Below are positions 1 through 9,116 of a stretch of 64,000 nucleotides of DNA, in pieces (position 1 is the first letter of the stretch; every line of letters starts with the position of its first letter). The notes beneath the pieces were generated by a model. The model saw only the letters and a list, made by a program, of their open reading frames with translations, searched no databases and was not told the DNA's origin. A program made the translations under genes and the position numbers. The stretch is taken from assembly GCA_009731375.1 (NCBI GenBank), contig BJOX01000157.1, positions 648,178 through 712,177 on the forward strand, given 5' to 3'. Origin of the DNA: Paulinella micropora (Eukaryota > Cercozoa > Imbricatea > Euglyphida).

Positions 1-201
1 CATTCGTCTTTTTTGTTTAAACATTCTGTCATTTTCAACCTTTTCACTTTCCTTATCAAGTTTGCGAATTATGTGATTAATAGCATTTAGTTTGATTAGG
101 AATGGTTGTTTTTTTTCGTTCAATAAATCAATTTCTCTGTCAATCTTATTTATTCTTTCTTCACAAAATTCTGGATTTTCGGTCCATTTTCCGAAATTAC
201 A
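1..201 (-). CDS. Partial coiled-coil protein, runs off left edge
   Basis: An open frame on the minus strand runs from a stop at 202-204 down to base 1 and continues outside the window. The 67 visible codons have strongly protein-like, lysine- and glutamate-rich composition with heptad-like leucine/isoleucine spacing (for example NKIDREIDLLNEKK), which suggests a coiled coil. There is no ATG near its upstream end, so the true start is uncertain and may have been lost to a frameshift, as in several neighbours. Strand and composition match the minus-strand integrase block to the right. No family is recognised. Confidence 0.4.
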
Positions 202-324
202 TTAACTATTTCCAAAATTCCTCTGACCCTAAATAAAAAAAGGAAATTGCTAAAAAAACTGACGACCCAAACCAAAATCACGTGTCAATCTCATTCTCCC
301 AAAATCTCAAAATCCAAGAAGTGG

Positions 325-455
325 ATGATTGCGAGAAGCAAGAAGGACACCGAGGAGCTCTTCGCCGACTTGTTGGACAACTTGACCGACACCCTTGGGA
401 GGACCGAGTTGAAGAATGCCCCAGCCGACCCCGCCCCTTCCGTTCCTGACACTGC
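325..455 (+). CDS. N-terminal fragment of an unknown protein, cut by gap
   Basis: From ATG 325 a frame encodes an acidic N-terminus (MIARSKKDTEELFADLLDNL...) followed by a proline/alanine-rich tail, and is then cut by the assembly gap at 456. An upstream in-frame start at 247 is possible, but that stretch looks less protein-like. This segment is clearly more GC-rich than the AT-rich viral genes around it, so it may be of different origin. Whether it joins the reading frame after the gap cannot be decided, because the gap length may be only an estimate. No family is recognised. Confidence 0.35.
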
Positions 456-601
456 NNNNNNNNNNNNNNNNNNNNNNNNNNNNNNNNNNNNNNNNNNNNN
501 NNNNNNNNNNNNNNNNNNNNNNNNNNNNNNNNNNNNNNNNNNNNNNNNNNNNNNNNNNNNNNNNNNNNNNNNNNNNNNNNNNNNNNNNNNNNNNNNNNNN
601 N
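456..601. other. Assembly gap (146 N)
   Basis: A run of 146 undetermined bases interrupts a probable coding region. Confidence 0.95.
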
Positions 602-958
602 CCTGAAATAGGCTGGTCCTCATTTGAGCAATCAGAAAGGCACGTTGAGGGTAAGCGATTTGTTCAAGTTCATACCGAATTCATCCAGGCAAGAAAAAGG
701 GTGAGGTCTTATATTTTCAAAGCTTACGGTGGCGATTTTTTTGAAGAAAACCCAGAAGAGAAAAAAAATGAATACTACTTTGGTTGGGCAAGAGTTGATA
801 CTACCATAAGAAAACCAAAAAATGAGCAATTATTTCTTGTGTCGGTGGGCGAGCCAGACGAGTTGATTATTTTCAATTCGCTCACAGCGATGAACAGAAC
901 ATTACAGGACAGGATTTCAACGATTAAGTGGATTATTCCGATAACACATCGGTACTAA
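602..958 (+). CDS. C-terminal fragment of a hypothetical protein
   Basis: After the gap an open frame of about 118 codons runs to the TAA at 956-958. The sequence is mixed alpha/beta in character, with many aromatic residues (EYYFGWARVDTTIRKP, IKWIIPITHRY) and no membrane segment or recognised motif. It ends 15 bases before the stop of the convergent integrase gene. It may be the C-terminal part of the gene starting near 325, but the frames differ across the gap as drawn. Its function is unknown. Confidence 0.45.
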   Translation, partial: PEIGWSSFEQSERHVEGKRFVQVHTEFIQARKRVRSYIFKAYGGDFFEENPEEKKNEYYFGWARVDTTIRKPKNEQLFLVSVGEPDELIIFNSLTAMNRTLQDRISTIKWIIPITHRY

Positions 959-973
959 ATAAAAAATACCACT

Positions 974-1936
974 TCACAAATCCAGTATTACTTTCGCTTT
1001 CTTTTCTCTTTTGCTCGTCCGGACATTTCCTTCATCAATACTTTCTCTTTTTAACTGTTCCTTTGTTTTCTTTTCTTTTGTTATTTCTTTAACTTGTTCG
1101 TTAATTTGTTTTTCTTCGTCCGCCGGTTTATCAAATTTGGTCTTTAATAATTCCCTAGGACTGACTAACTCGTCTGAATTTAATATTAATTTAAATCCCT
1201 TTCTTCCGACGACGGTGTAAATTTGTTTACTGTATTGTCGGCCGCCTTTTGAAAATAAATTTCTTTTTAATTCCTTTCTTACCCTGTCGCCTTTTTCAAA
1301 TTCATCTACTAAACCATCCCTTTGAATTCGTTGTTTATTTTTATTTACACCCTTAAATACATCAATCGGCCTAGCTTGAATTGTTCTATGAAACCGCATA
1401 TTATAAGCATCTACCATATCATCAATCCAAGAAAACCAATCAAAATTACCATTAGTTTCAAATAGAATGTCAAGCCATCGTCTAATAGTTCTTATTACAC
1501 TGTCAACTATCGCAAGAGCCCGATGGTCGCCAACTTCAACCGTCCGGTGTTCAATATTATTCTCTCTAAAATAATCTTTAACCATTCCTTTATATTCACT
1601 TCCGCTGTCAGTTGTAATTGATTCGGGTGTGTATGGTATTGATTTTAAAGCCATATAAACTTCTTTTGCCGTTTTGTTTTTAAGTGGTTTAATGATTAAA
1701 AATCTGCTGTGAGTGTCAATCCAAAATAACATCCAGGCATAACCTTTATTTCCTTTCTTGTCTTTAAGTTTAGACATATCAGCCAAATCTACAAATACTT
1801 GTTTAAGTGGTTTGTCCGCCCATATAGTATTCCATTTATCGGTCAGTAATCTTTTTTGGTAATGTATTTCTAATGCTTGTTGTTCCTTTCTTTCATCCTC
1901 ATCCGCACCTCCTGGATTGCTGTGTTTGTAATCCAT
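974..1936 (-). CDS. Retroviral-type (RVE) integrase of a Polinton-like virus/virophage
   Basis: This 320-residue protein has an integrase catalytic core with the first aspartate at D50 (VFVDLADMSK), the second at D110 (ITTDSGSEYKG) and the third acidic position at D145 (ALAIVDSVIRT). The last two are spaced as in D,D-35-E enzymes, but with Asp where Glu is usual. The core is followed by a basic, SH3-like C-terminal region (about residues 205-275) and a lysine/glutamate-rich tail. Integrases of this type in Polintons, mavirus-like virophages and Polinton-like viruses insert the linear viral DNA into host chromosomes. No N-terminal zinc-binding HHCC module is visible. The start at 1936 directly abuts the stop of the preceding minus-strand gene, suggesting a compact transcription unit. 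The frame is intact. Confidence 0.88.
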   Translation of the reverse strand: MDYKHSNPGGADEDERKEQQALEIHYQKRLLTDKWNTIWADKPLKQVFVDLADMSKLKDKKGNKGYAWMLFWIDTHSRFLIIKPLKNKTAKEVYMALKSIPYTPESITTDSGSEYKGMVKDYFRENNIEHRTVEVGDHRALAIVDSVIRTIRRWLDILFETNGNFDWFSWIDDMVDAYNMRFHRTIQARPIDVFKGVNKNKQRIQRDGLVDEFEKGDRVRKELKRNLFSKGGRQYSKQIYTVVGRKGFKLILNSDELVSPRELLKTKFDKPADEEKQINEQVKEITKEKKTKEQLKRESIDEGNVRTSKREKKAKVILDL

Positions 1937-2194
1937 CTAATATTTAATCACACCTAATGTTTTATCTCTATATATTGCTCTTTCTTTTTTTTCTAGTTCA
2001 AAACAATAATTAGAACAAAACTCATAGGTATAAAATCGGTCAAATGTATCATCAATGGCTGTAATCTGTCGGTTCGCTAAACACAGAGTTAATCCGCACA
2101 CATAGCAACTAGTGAAGTCATACATACGATGATTATATAGGTAGTCCATAATGTGTAAACGAACATCTAACGGAAGGTTTTTTATTTTGCTCAT
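1937..2194 (-). CDS. Small protein with F-box-like N-terminus and FCS-type zinc finger
   Basis: This 85-residue protein begins with a leucine-rich LPLDVRLHIMDYL segment that resembles a minimal F-box helix. Cysteine pairs follow (CYVCGLTLC and FCSNYC) and could bind zinc in the manner of FCS/MYM-type fingers. The ATG at 2192-2194 is followed by an uninterrupted frame ending immediately before the integrase start. A possible paralogue with an FCDETC motif lies at 14825-15014. The F-box resemblance is only suggestive. A DNA- or protein-binding accessory role is an inference. Confidence 0.55.
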   Translation of the reverse strand: MSKIKNLPLDVRLHIMDYLYNHRMYDFTSCYVCGLTLCLANRQITAIDDTFDRFYTYEFCSNYCFELEKKERAIYRDKTLGVIKY

Positions 2195-2233
2195 ATATAT
2201 ATATATTAGAACTTTAAAAATATCTTTGAAACA

Positions 2234-2722
2234 TCATTGATTGTTTTTTTTTGGTTTCTCGGGTTGTTCATTATAAACATTGACACTAACACGGCTGGAT
2301 TTTTTACCACCTTTCTTAGGCTTAGGCTCTTCTTCCTCGCTTTCCTCGCTCTCACTCTCACTCTCTTCTAATTCAGGCAGTTTCTTTTTTACCACCTTCT
2401 TCGCCTTCTTCTGTTTAGTCTTCAATTTTATACCCGCAACCCGTTGGGCAACGATATCTACAAAGTCTTGTTCTACTTCCTCATCCGAACTGCTTTCCTC
2501 ACTTATCTCACCGTCTCGCCCATCAATCATATCCTTAGCCAACTGTTTCTTAGACACGTGGTCCATCTTTTCGTCAACCGTCATTTCTTTCACATTCTTC
2601 GCCTCTTCCTCCGCAAGTAGTTCCCTAGCCCTCTCAATCTTTCTTTGCCTCGCATACTGTTTCTTCATTACAGTCGCTTTTTCAAGGTTCTTTATGGCAA
2701 TCTCTCTATTACCTCTTGGCAT
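2234..2722 (-). CDS. Highly charged coiled-coil protein with Ser/Glu tracts
   Basis: This protein of about 162 residues starts at ATG 2722 (MPRGNREIAIKNLEKATVMK). The frame stays open a further 26 codons upstream, but that extension is hydrophobic and overlaps the promoter of the divergent fibre gene. An N-terminal helical lysine/arginine/glutamate region is followed by alternating acidic runs (ESESEESEEEE, ISEESSSDEE) and basic runs (KKAKKVVKKK, KPKKGGKK). Such composition fits a disordered DNA-binding or virion core protein. It is transcribed away from the fibre gene and toward the integrase. No family was recognised. Confidence 0.6.
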   Translation of the reverse strand: MPRGNREIAIKNLEKATVMKKQYARQRKIERARELLAEEEAKNVKEMTVDEKMDHVSKKQLAKDMIDGRDGEISEESSSDEEVEQDFVDIVAQRVAGIKLKTKQKKAKKVVKKKLPELEESESESEESEEEEPKPKKGGKKSSRVSVNVYNEQPEKPKKNNQ

Positions 2723-2793
2723 TGTTTGTCTCGGTTGTATATCTAACCAAAAATAATTTTTAATCGGTTTAATTATTATCCAAAATATATAAT
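2723..2793. promoter_or_regulatory. Divergent intergenic promoter region
   Basis: Seventy-one AT-rich bases separate the minus-strand charged-protein gene from the plus-strand fibre gene. Immediately before the fibre ATG is a T/A-rich block ending in AAATATATAATATG. Similar TATATA-type sequences lie just upstream of many other genes of the element (8700, 10945, 11805, 13452, 14812, 16755). That both genes are driven from here is inferred from the layout. Confidence 0.4.
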
Positions 2794-5700
2794 ATGTCAA
2801 ACTTCAAATCGCTCTTAGGCTTGTCTGAAATTGCGGTGGATTCACTAGACATAGCCAACCTTGATTTAACGAACACTAATATTATTGGCTTAAACACAGA
2901 TAGAGTGCCAGAAGATGCTGACCCAGTAAATCTTTATTTTACCGACGGCCGATTTGACACCCGACTGGCTACTAAAAGCACAACGGACATAAAAGAAGGA
3001 ACTAATCTATACTATACTGATGGAAGGTTTGACACAAGATTTTCAACTAAATCAACAACTAACTTAACCGAAGGACTTAATTATTATTGGACTGATAACC
3101 GCTTTGACACACGTCTCGCTTTAAAATCAACGACAGACTTAAAAGAGGGAACCAATCTATACTATACTGATGGAAGGTTTGACACAAGATTTTCAAACAA
3201 ATCAACAACTAACTTAGCCGAAGGAACCAATTTATATTACACCACCGCGAGGGCTAATACAGACTTTGATGCTAGGCTTTTATTGAAAACGACCGCAGAC
3301 TTAAAAGAAGGAACAAATTTATATTACACCACCGCGAGAGCAAATACAGATTTTGATACGAGACTGGCTACCAAGAGCACCACCAATTTAGCAGAAGGGA
3401 CTAATCTATACTATACTAATGCGAGATTTGACACTCAATTAGCTACCAAGAGCACAACCAACTTAGCAGAAGGAACCAATCTATAGTACACCACCGCGAG
3501 AGCGAATACTGACTTTGACACACGACTAGGAACTAAATCAATAGATGCTTTAAGCGATGTGACTATAACAACACCAGCAGACAATCAACTGCTCATTTAC
3601 AGCACAGGCCAATGGAGGAACACGGCTGCACCTTTTCTGAGACTAGATGGCACAGCAAGTATGACGGCTGGATTAAATATGGGAGGATTTGCGATTACAA
3701 ATGTTGGTAATGTTGATGGTGTTGATGTTTCCACCCTTGATACTTCGGTGGTGAAACTAACAGGAGACCAAACCATAACAGGAACTAAAACATTTAGCAA
3801 CGAAATTAAAGCAAATGCGGGTGTATCAACGACGACATTAACAACAAGCGACAATATAGTAGTTGGAGCAGGTAAAAAAATATTTCTGGACAGGTCAGGC
3901 TATCTAAACACAAACAATAAACTAGTTTTATATGATGGAGGAGGGGAATCAACAACAGCATTTTATGGGTTTGGTATTGCTGGCGGAATATTAATATATA
4001 ATGTTGATAGTGCGGGGGCGAGCCACGTATTTTATCATACCGCGACAACAGAATTATTTAGAATTAACAACACAGCAATTACGGCTTCAAAATCAATAAC
4101 AGCAAATGCGGGGATATCAACAACAACACTTACGGCAAGCGGAGCAATAACGGCAAATGGCGGACTAAATATGGGAGGGCAAAGCATAACGAATGTAAAT
4201 CTGGTTGATGGTGTTGATGTTTCAGTCCTTGACACTTCGGCGGTTAAAACCTCAGGAAACCAAACCATAGCAGGAATTAAGACATATAGTAGTGGTCTTG
4301 AAATAACAGGAAATTCAACGAATGCGACAACAAAAGGAACATTCGTGGTTTTTAACTCCACAGCCAATATAGGAACTATCGGTTGCCTTGATATGGGCAC
4401 GGGTGTAAATATAACTTTGAAATAATTGCGAAAAAAATAAGTTTCATTATTGACGGGGCGATAGTCGGTTGGGTAAATGCTTCGGGGCTAGATTGTAATA
4501 GTAGCAAAATAGCCAACCTTGGAACTCCGACATTAGCGACGGACGGAGCGACAAAAGGGTATGCGGACACATTAGATGGGCAGAATGTGAAACTCACAGG
4601 AGACCAAACCATAACGGGAATTAAAATATTTAATGGAAGTAGAAATGATATAAAAGCACTAAATTTGTTAAGCCAAGCCGATTTTAATAATGTAGATATC
4701 ATTAATGGAGGAAATATTACATATAATGGCGCTAGAATTTTGAACCAGAATGGTGGCGATATATTCTTTTCACAGACAACGGGCGATTGGCAGTCTTTCT
4801 TATATACTTTAAATACTGATTCAAGTGGAACAGCCGACCAAAGAGGCTACCTATTCACGAATGTAGCATTTGATGTAAAAGGAGCAGGACTTTATATTTC
4901 AAAACTTTTAGATAATAAGTCTGCTTCGTCTGATATCGTTCGTTTTAACAATGCGGGTGGTATGAAGTTTTATGGTGCCTTAGATATGAATTCAAACAAC
5001 ACTACAAGTGGCGGAACAATAACAGGAACAACAATAACAGGAACAACCATAACCGCGAGCACCAAAATAACAACAGCGACAGGTAAACCGATAATCATAG
5101 GCAATACAACGAAGGGGACAGGTCCATCGGCGGGATTAGAAGTGTATGGTGCTTTTGGTGATTTTACTTCTGGGCCACATATACAAGCGATTACAACGGA
5201 AGATACATATCCCGTATTTACAATAGCAAATTTGGGTCATAACAATATAATTCTTGCTTTTGATGCTTATTTGGATAATGCTGGATGGAAATCAAGTTAT
5301 GCGAATGCGAATTTCAGAATAGCAAAGGTGAGTAATACACTCTCTTTTGGTTATAAATCAGGAATAGCGGTAGGGAATGCTATAACTTGGTCTGAGGCGA
5401 TGAACATAGATAATGCGGGGTTGATAACGGCAAATGTGGGAATAACACTAGCACAAGATAAACCATTAATATTGGGAAGAACAACACAAGGGTTAACAGC
5501 ATACACAGGCGGATTAGAATTATACGGGACATCTGGTGTAGCGGGGCCACATATACAAGCATTTACAACAGCCGACCCTAATTACCCTTGTTTTCAATTA
5601 ATTAACAATGGGCATAGCAATGTAGCATTAAAATTTGATTGTTATTGGGATGGAGCAGTTAACGATAAGTCAAGTTCTGCTACTTCAAATTTTATGATAT

Positions 5701-6803
5701 CCAAAGGCACTAATCTCCTTTTTCAATATGCGTCAGGAGTAGCGGTAGGAAGCAATATAACATTTAACACCGCAATAGACATCAATAGTTCATCGGGCTT
5801 ATTAACAACGAAGGCAATAACAGCGAGTGGAGCAATAACTGCAAATGCGGGAATTACATACTCAGGGCTGCTAAACGACAACAACTACTAATGGAGCGAA
5901 AATAGGAATTCAAGGACAAACAGATGGAGGGGGAAATAGAGGAATATTTATGTGGGATACCGCCGATTCAAACTGGGGGATTTATATGGCACAATCTGGG
6001 GCAAATAAAGCACTAAATGGAGTATCAGCGGCACCAGCAACATCAGCAAATGGTATAACTTCTCACGCTATAAGGTTTAGAGCGGCTGCTGGTGCGACTA
6101 ATGGTTTTATATGGGAAAATGGAAACAATGCTGGTATAATGTCGTTGAGAGGGAGCGATGGTTATTTGTGGGTCGCAAGTGGTATGACAATAGACTCCAC
6201 AATATCAATTAATAACTCTACCGCTCAACTCTATTTTACAGACGGCACGACAACTACATGTGGCATAAAGTGGGCTGACGACAACCACAGCATATTTTGT
6301 AAGAGAAACTCAGATCAAATGTATTTTAGAGAATACGGAACTTGTTATTTTCAAACCACAGGAGCAAACACAAGAGCGACACTTACCAGCAGTGGAATTG
6401 TTAATACTTCTGACAGGAGACACAAAACCGACATAAGAGATGCTAAATTCTGCGGTTTAGATTTTATAAATGCCCTCAAACCAAAGTGTTTCAAACTTAG
6501 AGAATCAGAAAGAGAGAACTGCGGTTTCATTGCTCAGGATATTGAAGAATTAGTTGAAAAAAATTAATATGTTTTAATCCAGTTGAAGACCATAAAATGT
6601 CAAAAGACGACGGGACAACAGAAGAATTAAAAACAATGAATTATTTTGATTTAATAGCCCCAATAGTTAAGGCGACACAGGAGTTATCAGAAAAGGTAGT
6701 TAATTTAGAAAAAGAAAATAAAATTTTACTTAATATATTACAAGACCAAGCAAACCAATTAGCAGAAATCAGAGCAGTCGTATTTACACCCAATGCCTCC
6801 TAG
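2794..6803 (+). pseudogene. Broken phage-type fibre gene with C-terminal S74-like chaperone domain
   Basis: This 4-kb gene is read in pieces that together look like one fibre. The N-terminal part (2794-3545) has about nine ~25-residue repeats of the type NLYYTDGRFDTRLATKSTTN. A beta-rich shaft follows with repeated blocks such as LTGDQTITGTKTF (near 3755, 4240 and 4590), then a C-terminal region with DRRHKTDIRDAKF, CGFIAQDIEELVE and a trailing leucine-rich coiled coil. The last part resembles the intramolecular chaperone/peptidase S74 domain that trimerises fibres and cuts itself off. Breaks: an in-frame TAG at 3484-3486 where sister repeats have TAT; a shift near 4420-4430; a shift near 5875-5890; and a one-base deletion in an A-run at 6556-6562 inside the S74-like region. 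In such viruses fibres bind the host surface. It overlaps the next gene by 11 bases. Confidence 0.82.
2920..3545 (+). repeat. Coding tandem repeats of the fibre N-terminus
   Basis: About nine imperfect ~70-90-base units encode the motif (L/Y)YYT(D/T)xRFDTRLATKSTT(N/D)LxEG. Unit boundaries are also visible at DNA level (aatctatactatactga recurs). Two variants alternate: a GRFDTR type and a longer ARANTDFD type. Such repeats typify trimeric phage-like fibre shafts and change copy number easily. Confidence 0.8.
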
Positions 6804-7134
6804 ATTACACCCACCACCAATCATAGAAGTAGATGGAGGCGAACTCACACCAGAGTTAAAGAACCGCGTGCTTGATGTCCAAATTAAGCAGGAAGAAAAA
6901 AAATTAGACCACGAATACGAGGACAGCTGGGATTGCTGTTTGACTAAGCAAAAAACCGACAGCAGACTTATTAAATACTTATTTCAAATGGGTATCATTA
7001 TCGCCATCATCACCCTTTGTATCGTGAGGTTGTCTGAAAAGAACTTACCGTGTGAAGTTGCTAACACTTATGTAGGTATTTTGACCTTACTCATCGGCAT
7101 CTGCCTTCCTTCACCTTCTAGTTCAAAGAAATGA
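6793..7134 (+). CDS. Small protein with two transmembrane helices
   Basis: This 113-residue protein has a polar, proline-containing N-terminus (MPPRLHPPPIIEVDGGE) and a charged amphipathic stretch. Two hydrophobic segments follow at about 72-90 (YLFQMGIIIAIITLCIVRL) and 96-108 (ANTYVGILTLLIGICL), ending in a serine/proline tail. The layout of two helices joined by a short loop with a cysteine resembles small two-helix membrane proteins found beside fibre genes in phages and Polinton-like viruses. A holin-like or virion-membrane role is only a guess. It starts 11 bases before the end of the fibre frame. Confidence 0.6.
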   Translation: MPPRLHPPPIIEVDGGELTPELKNRVLDVQIKQEEKKLDHEYEDSWDCCLTKQKTDSRLIKYLFQMGIIIAIITLCIVRLSEKNLPCEVANTYVGILTLLIGICLPSPSSSKK

Positions 7135-7374
7135 GCATTCATATAGTTGAGTTTTATACCAAGAACTATCACCCGCACACATTAAGAGCAATGCCTCATC
7201 AAAACTGCGACACATATTATTTCCGTTATTTATAAAAACACATTTAAATTTGGTTTCTATTCCTTTTTGAATACAATAAAGACAACTTTCATTTTTTTTA
7301 TCACTAACTCGCGAATAGAAATCGCAGGCGGTCCGCCCTAACACAGAGCACACAAATAATAATATTAATAACAT
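7123..7374 (-). CDS. Predicted secreted cysteine-rich small protein
   Basis: This 83-residue frame on the minus strand starts with a classical signal peptide (MLLILLFVCSVLGRTAC). A short domain follows with about seven cysteines, including CLYC, two spaced asparagines and C-terminal FDEALLLMCAG. Cysteine number and spacing suggest a disulphide-bonded extracellular domain. It lies between two plus-strand genes, overlapping the upstream one by 12 bases at the 3' ends. No family is recognised. The minus orientation and small size keep confidence moderate. Confidence 0.5.
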   Translation of the reverse strand: MLLILLFVCSVLGRTACDFYSRVSDKKNESCLYCIQKGIETKFKCVFINNGNNMCRSFDEALLLMCAGDSSWYKTQLYECSFL

Positions 7375-7411
7375 AATATATTATACAAAATATAGAAACA
7401 AAAAATCGCAA

Positions 7412-7774
7412 ATGAGTGATTTCAAATTCCAAAAGATTATTTTTCTGAGTAATGATTTTGCTGGCGGTAGCAAAACATTTGACACAACCATTAAATTGAA
7501 CTTTACCCCAACTAGAATGAATGTTAAGTATATACACTATATGAATGATATGACTGAAACGAAAACAAAAATTCTTCATATGGACCGCATTGGAATTATT
7601 GGCACATTCGCTGATAGCAACACCGCAAACATTTCCAATCTCAGCTACAACTTGGGGATTATTAATTGGACTGACGGTCAATACACATTTAAAGTGCTTA
7701 AAACAGACAATGGCAGTATTGAGACAGACCTCTTGGGTGGAAGAATTGTTATTTGTTTAGAATTTTTGGCATAA
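7412..7774 (+). CDS. Hypothetical 120-residue beta-rich protein
   Basis: An intact frame starts at ATG 7412 after an A-rich leader (MSDFKFQKIIFLSNDFAGG). The sequence alternates hydrophobic and polar residues as beta-sandwich proteins do (FDTTIKLNFTPTRMNVKYI, GGRIVICLEFLA), with no signal peptide, membrane helix or cysteine pattern. Its position directly before the packaging ATPase suggests a minor virion protein, but that is inference. Only 75 bases separate it from the ATPase start. Confidence 0.6.
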   Translation: MSDFKFQKIIFLSNDFAGGSKTFDTTIKLNFTPTRMNVKYIHYMNDMTETKTKILHMDRIGIIGTFADSNTANISNLSYNLGIINWTDGQYTFKVLKTDNGSIETDLLGGRIVICLEFLA

Positions 7775-7849
7775 ACCCCGCAGGTAAAATAAAAAATATA
7801 TTTTAGAATATATAAAAGTATTTGGAGGTGCGGAGGCGAAGTCTCTGCT

Positions 7850-8671
7850 ATGGAAAAAATTAACGATATACGAGTTAGACCAGTCAAGCAAAACGGAGAT
7901 GGCGAGAAGTTGGCAAAAGGATATAAGTTATTTGACGAGGCGTTCGCTAACATCTTTCTTCTCGCTCGCAAGAAGAGTGGCAAGACGACCGCACTGTTTG
8001 AAATCCTGAAACGAACGACGGACAAAAAGACCCGTATTGTTATTATAGCCAGCACGATACACAAAGACCACATTTACAAAGAAATGGTTAAGCACTTCAA
8101 GAAGAAGGGAAACCCAATGGCGATATACACATATTTGAAAACGGATGGATACAGTGTGATTGATTACGAGTTGGACAAGCTCAATAAACCTGACGAGGAG
8201 CAAGAAGAAGGCGAAATCATTCAAGACGAGAAAGAAGAACCGAAGCCGAAGTTTTTATATTTTGGTAAAGAAGAGAAGAAGAAACAGGGACAAGCACCAG
8301 CAGAAAGACCGAGCAAATACATTACACCAGAAGTCGTGTTTGTGTTAGATGATTTAGGTAGCGGGCTCAGAGATAAGTCAGTAAGCGACCTGTTGAAAAA
8401 AAACCGCCACTACAAGTCAAAGGTGATTATGAGCTCGCAATACCTGAACGACTTACGGCCTGAGGCGATTAAACAGCTGGACTACCTTCTTATTTTTCCT
8501 GGACAGAGTGTGGATAAAATAGAGCTCGTGTATAAACATCTTGACCTTGGCTACGACCTTGAATACTTCATTGAAAAATACCACGAGGCGACAAAAGAAC
8601 GGTTTAACTTTTTGTATATGGATGCGGTATCGGACGAACTGAGGCAAAATTTTAATAAAAGATTTTTATAA
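7850..8671 (+). CDS. Genome-packaging ATPase (A32/FtsK-HerA type)
   Basis: This 273-residue ATPase has a Walker A loop at about 39-47 (ARKKSGKTT, catalytic Lys45), a Walker B strand at 162-170 ending in DD (VVFVLDDLG) and a following SSQ sensor-like motif at 195-197. The family pumps viral DNA into preformed capsids in Polintons, virophages and large DNA viruses. The P-loop lacks the usual first glycine (alanine at that place), a variant to check. An insertion rich in Glu/Lys/Pro at about 113-155 separates Walker A from B. It is the first gene of the ATPase - protease - minor capsid - major capsid module. The leader contains GGAGGTGCGGAGGCG, also seen before the protease gene in shorter form. 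Confidence 0.88.
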   Translation: MEKINDIRVRPVKQNGDGEKLAKGYKLFDEAFANIFLLARKKSGKTTALFEILKRTTDKKTRIVIIASTIHKDHIYKEMVKHFKKKGNPMAIYTYLKTDGYSVIDYELDKLNKPDEEQEEGEIIQDEKEEPKPKFLYFGKEEKKKQGQAPAERPSKYITPEVVFVLDDLGSGLRDKSVSDLLKKNRHYKSKVIMSSQYLNDLRPEAIKQLDYLLIFPGQSVDKIELVYKHLDLGYDLEYFIEKYHEATKERFNFLYMDAVSDELRQNFNKRFL

Positions 8672-8711
8672 CAATTTTAATATTATTTATTTTTTTCAGA
8701 ACTATATATAG

Positions 8712-9023
8712 ATGCCAACATCACCAGTGATTATTTCACAACCATCGGGATACAATATCAGCTACAATCCAAGCCCAGTAAGTATGCCACAAGCAGGAGG
8801 GAAAAGAAAATCAAAAAAGAAACAAACAGATGGGAAAGTTAATTGGAAAAAAGTCGGACAAGCGATATTGGATGCTAATAGATTTATCAAGAAGAACCAA
8901 TTGATTTCAAGGGGTGCTACTTTTCTGAGCGATGTCGGAGTGCCTTATGCGGACCGTGTAGCGAAGGCTGCGATGAAGCAAGGCTACGGCAAGCAACGAG
9001 GAGGAGCCGTTAAGTTTCATTAA
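8712..9023 (+). CDS. Small basic glycine-rich virion-type protein
   Basis: This 103-residue protein has a Ser/Pro/Asn-rich N-terminus, a basic stretch (GGKRKSKKKQTDGK), a short helical region (VGQAILDANRFIKKNQLIS) and a C-terminal GYGKQRGGAVKFH. Small basic proteins with GGK/RGG elements sit in the capsid modules of Polinton-like viruses and may condense DNA, but the identity here is inferred. It starts 12 bases after a TATATATAG box, between the ATPase and protease genes. Confidence 0.6.
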   Translation: MPTSPVIISQPSGYNISYNPSPVSMPQAGGKRKSKKKQTDGKVNWKKVGQAILDANRFIKKNQLISRGATFLSDVGVPYADRVAKAAMKQGYGKQRGGAVKFH

Positions 9024-9078
9024 CCCCACAGGCGGATTCAAATGTAAATTATGTTATTATTTTTTTTCTCTAACATAC

Positions 9079-9105
9079 GAACCTTTTGAAAAAGCTTCAC
9101 CAAAA
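9079..9105 (+). promoter_or_regulatory. 27-bp upstream element, copy 1 (before protease)
   Basis: This 27-base element begins GAACCTTTTGAAAAAGCTTC and continues CACCAAAA. It ends 11 bases before the protease ATG. It matches the element at 11811-11837 upstream of the major capsid gene at 26 of 27 positions. Placement in two leaders of the same module suggests a shared late-promoter or 5'-UTR signal. Confidence 0.6.
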
Positions 9106-9116
9106 CCGGAGGTGCG

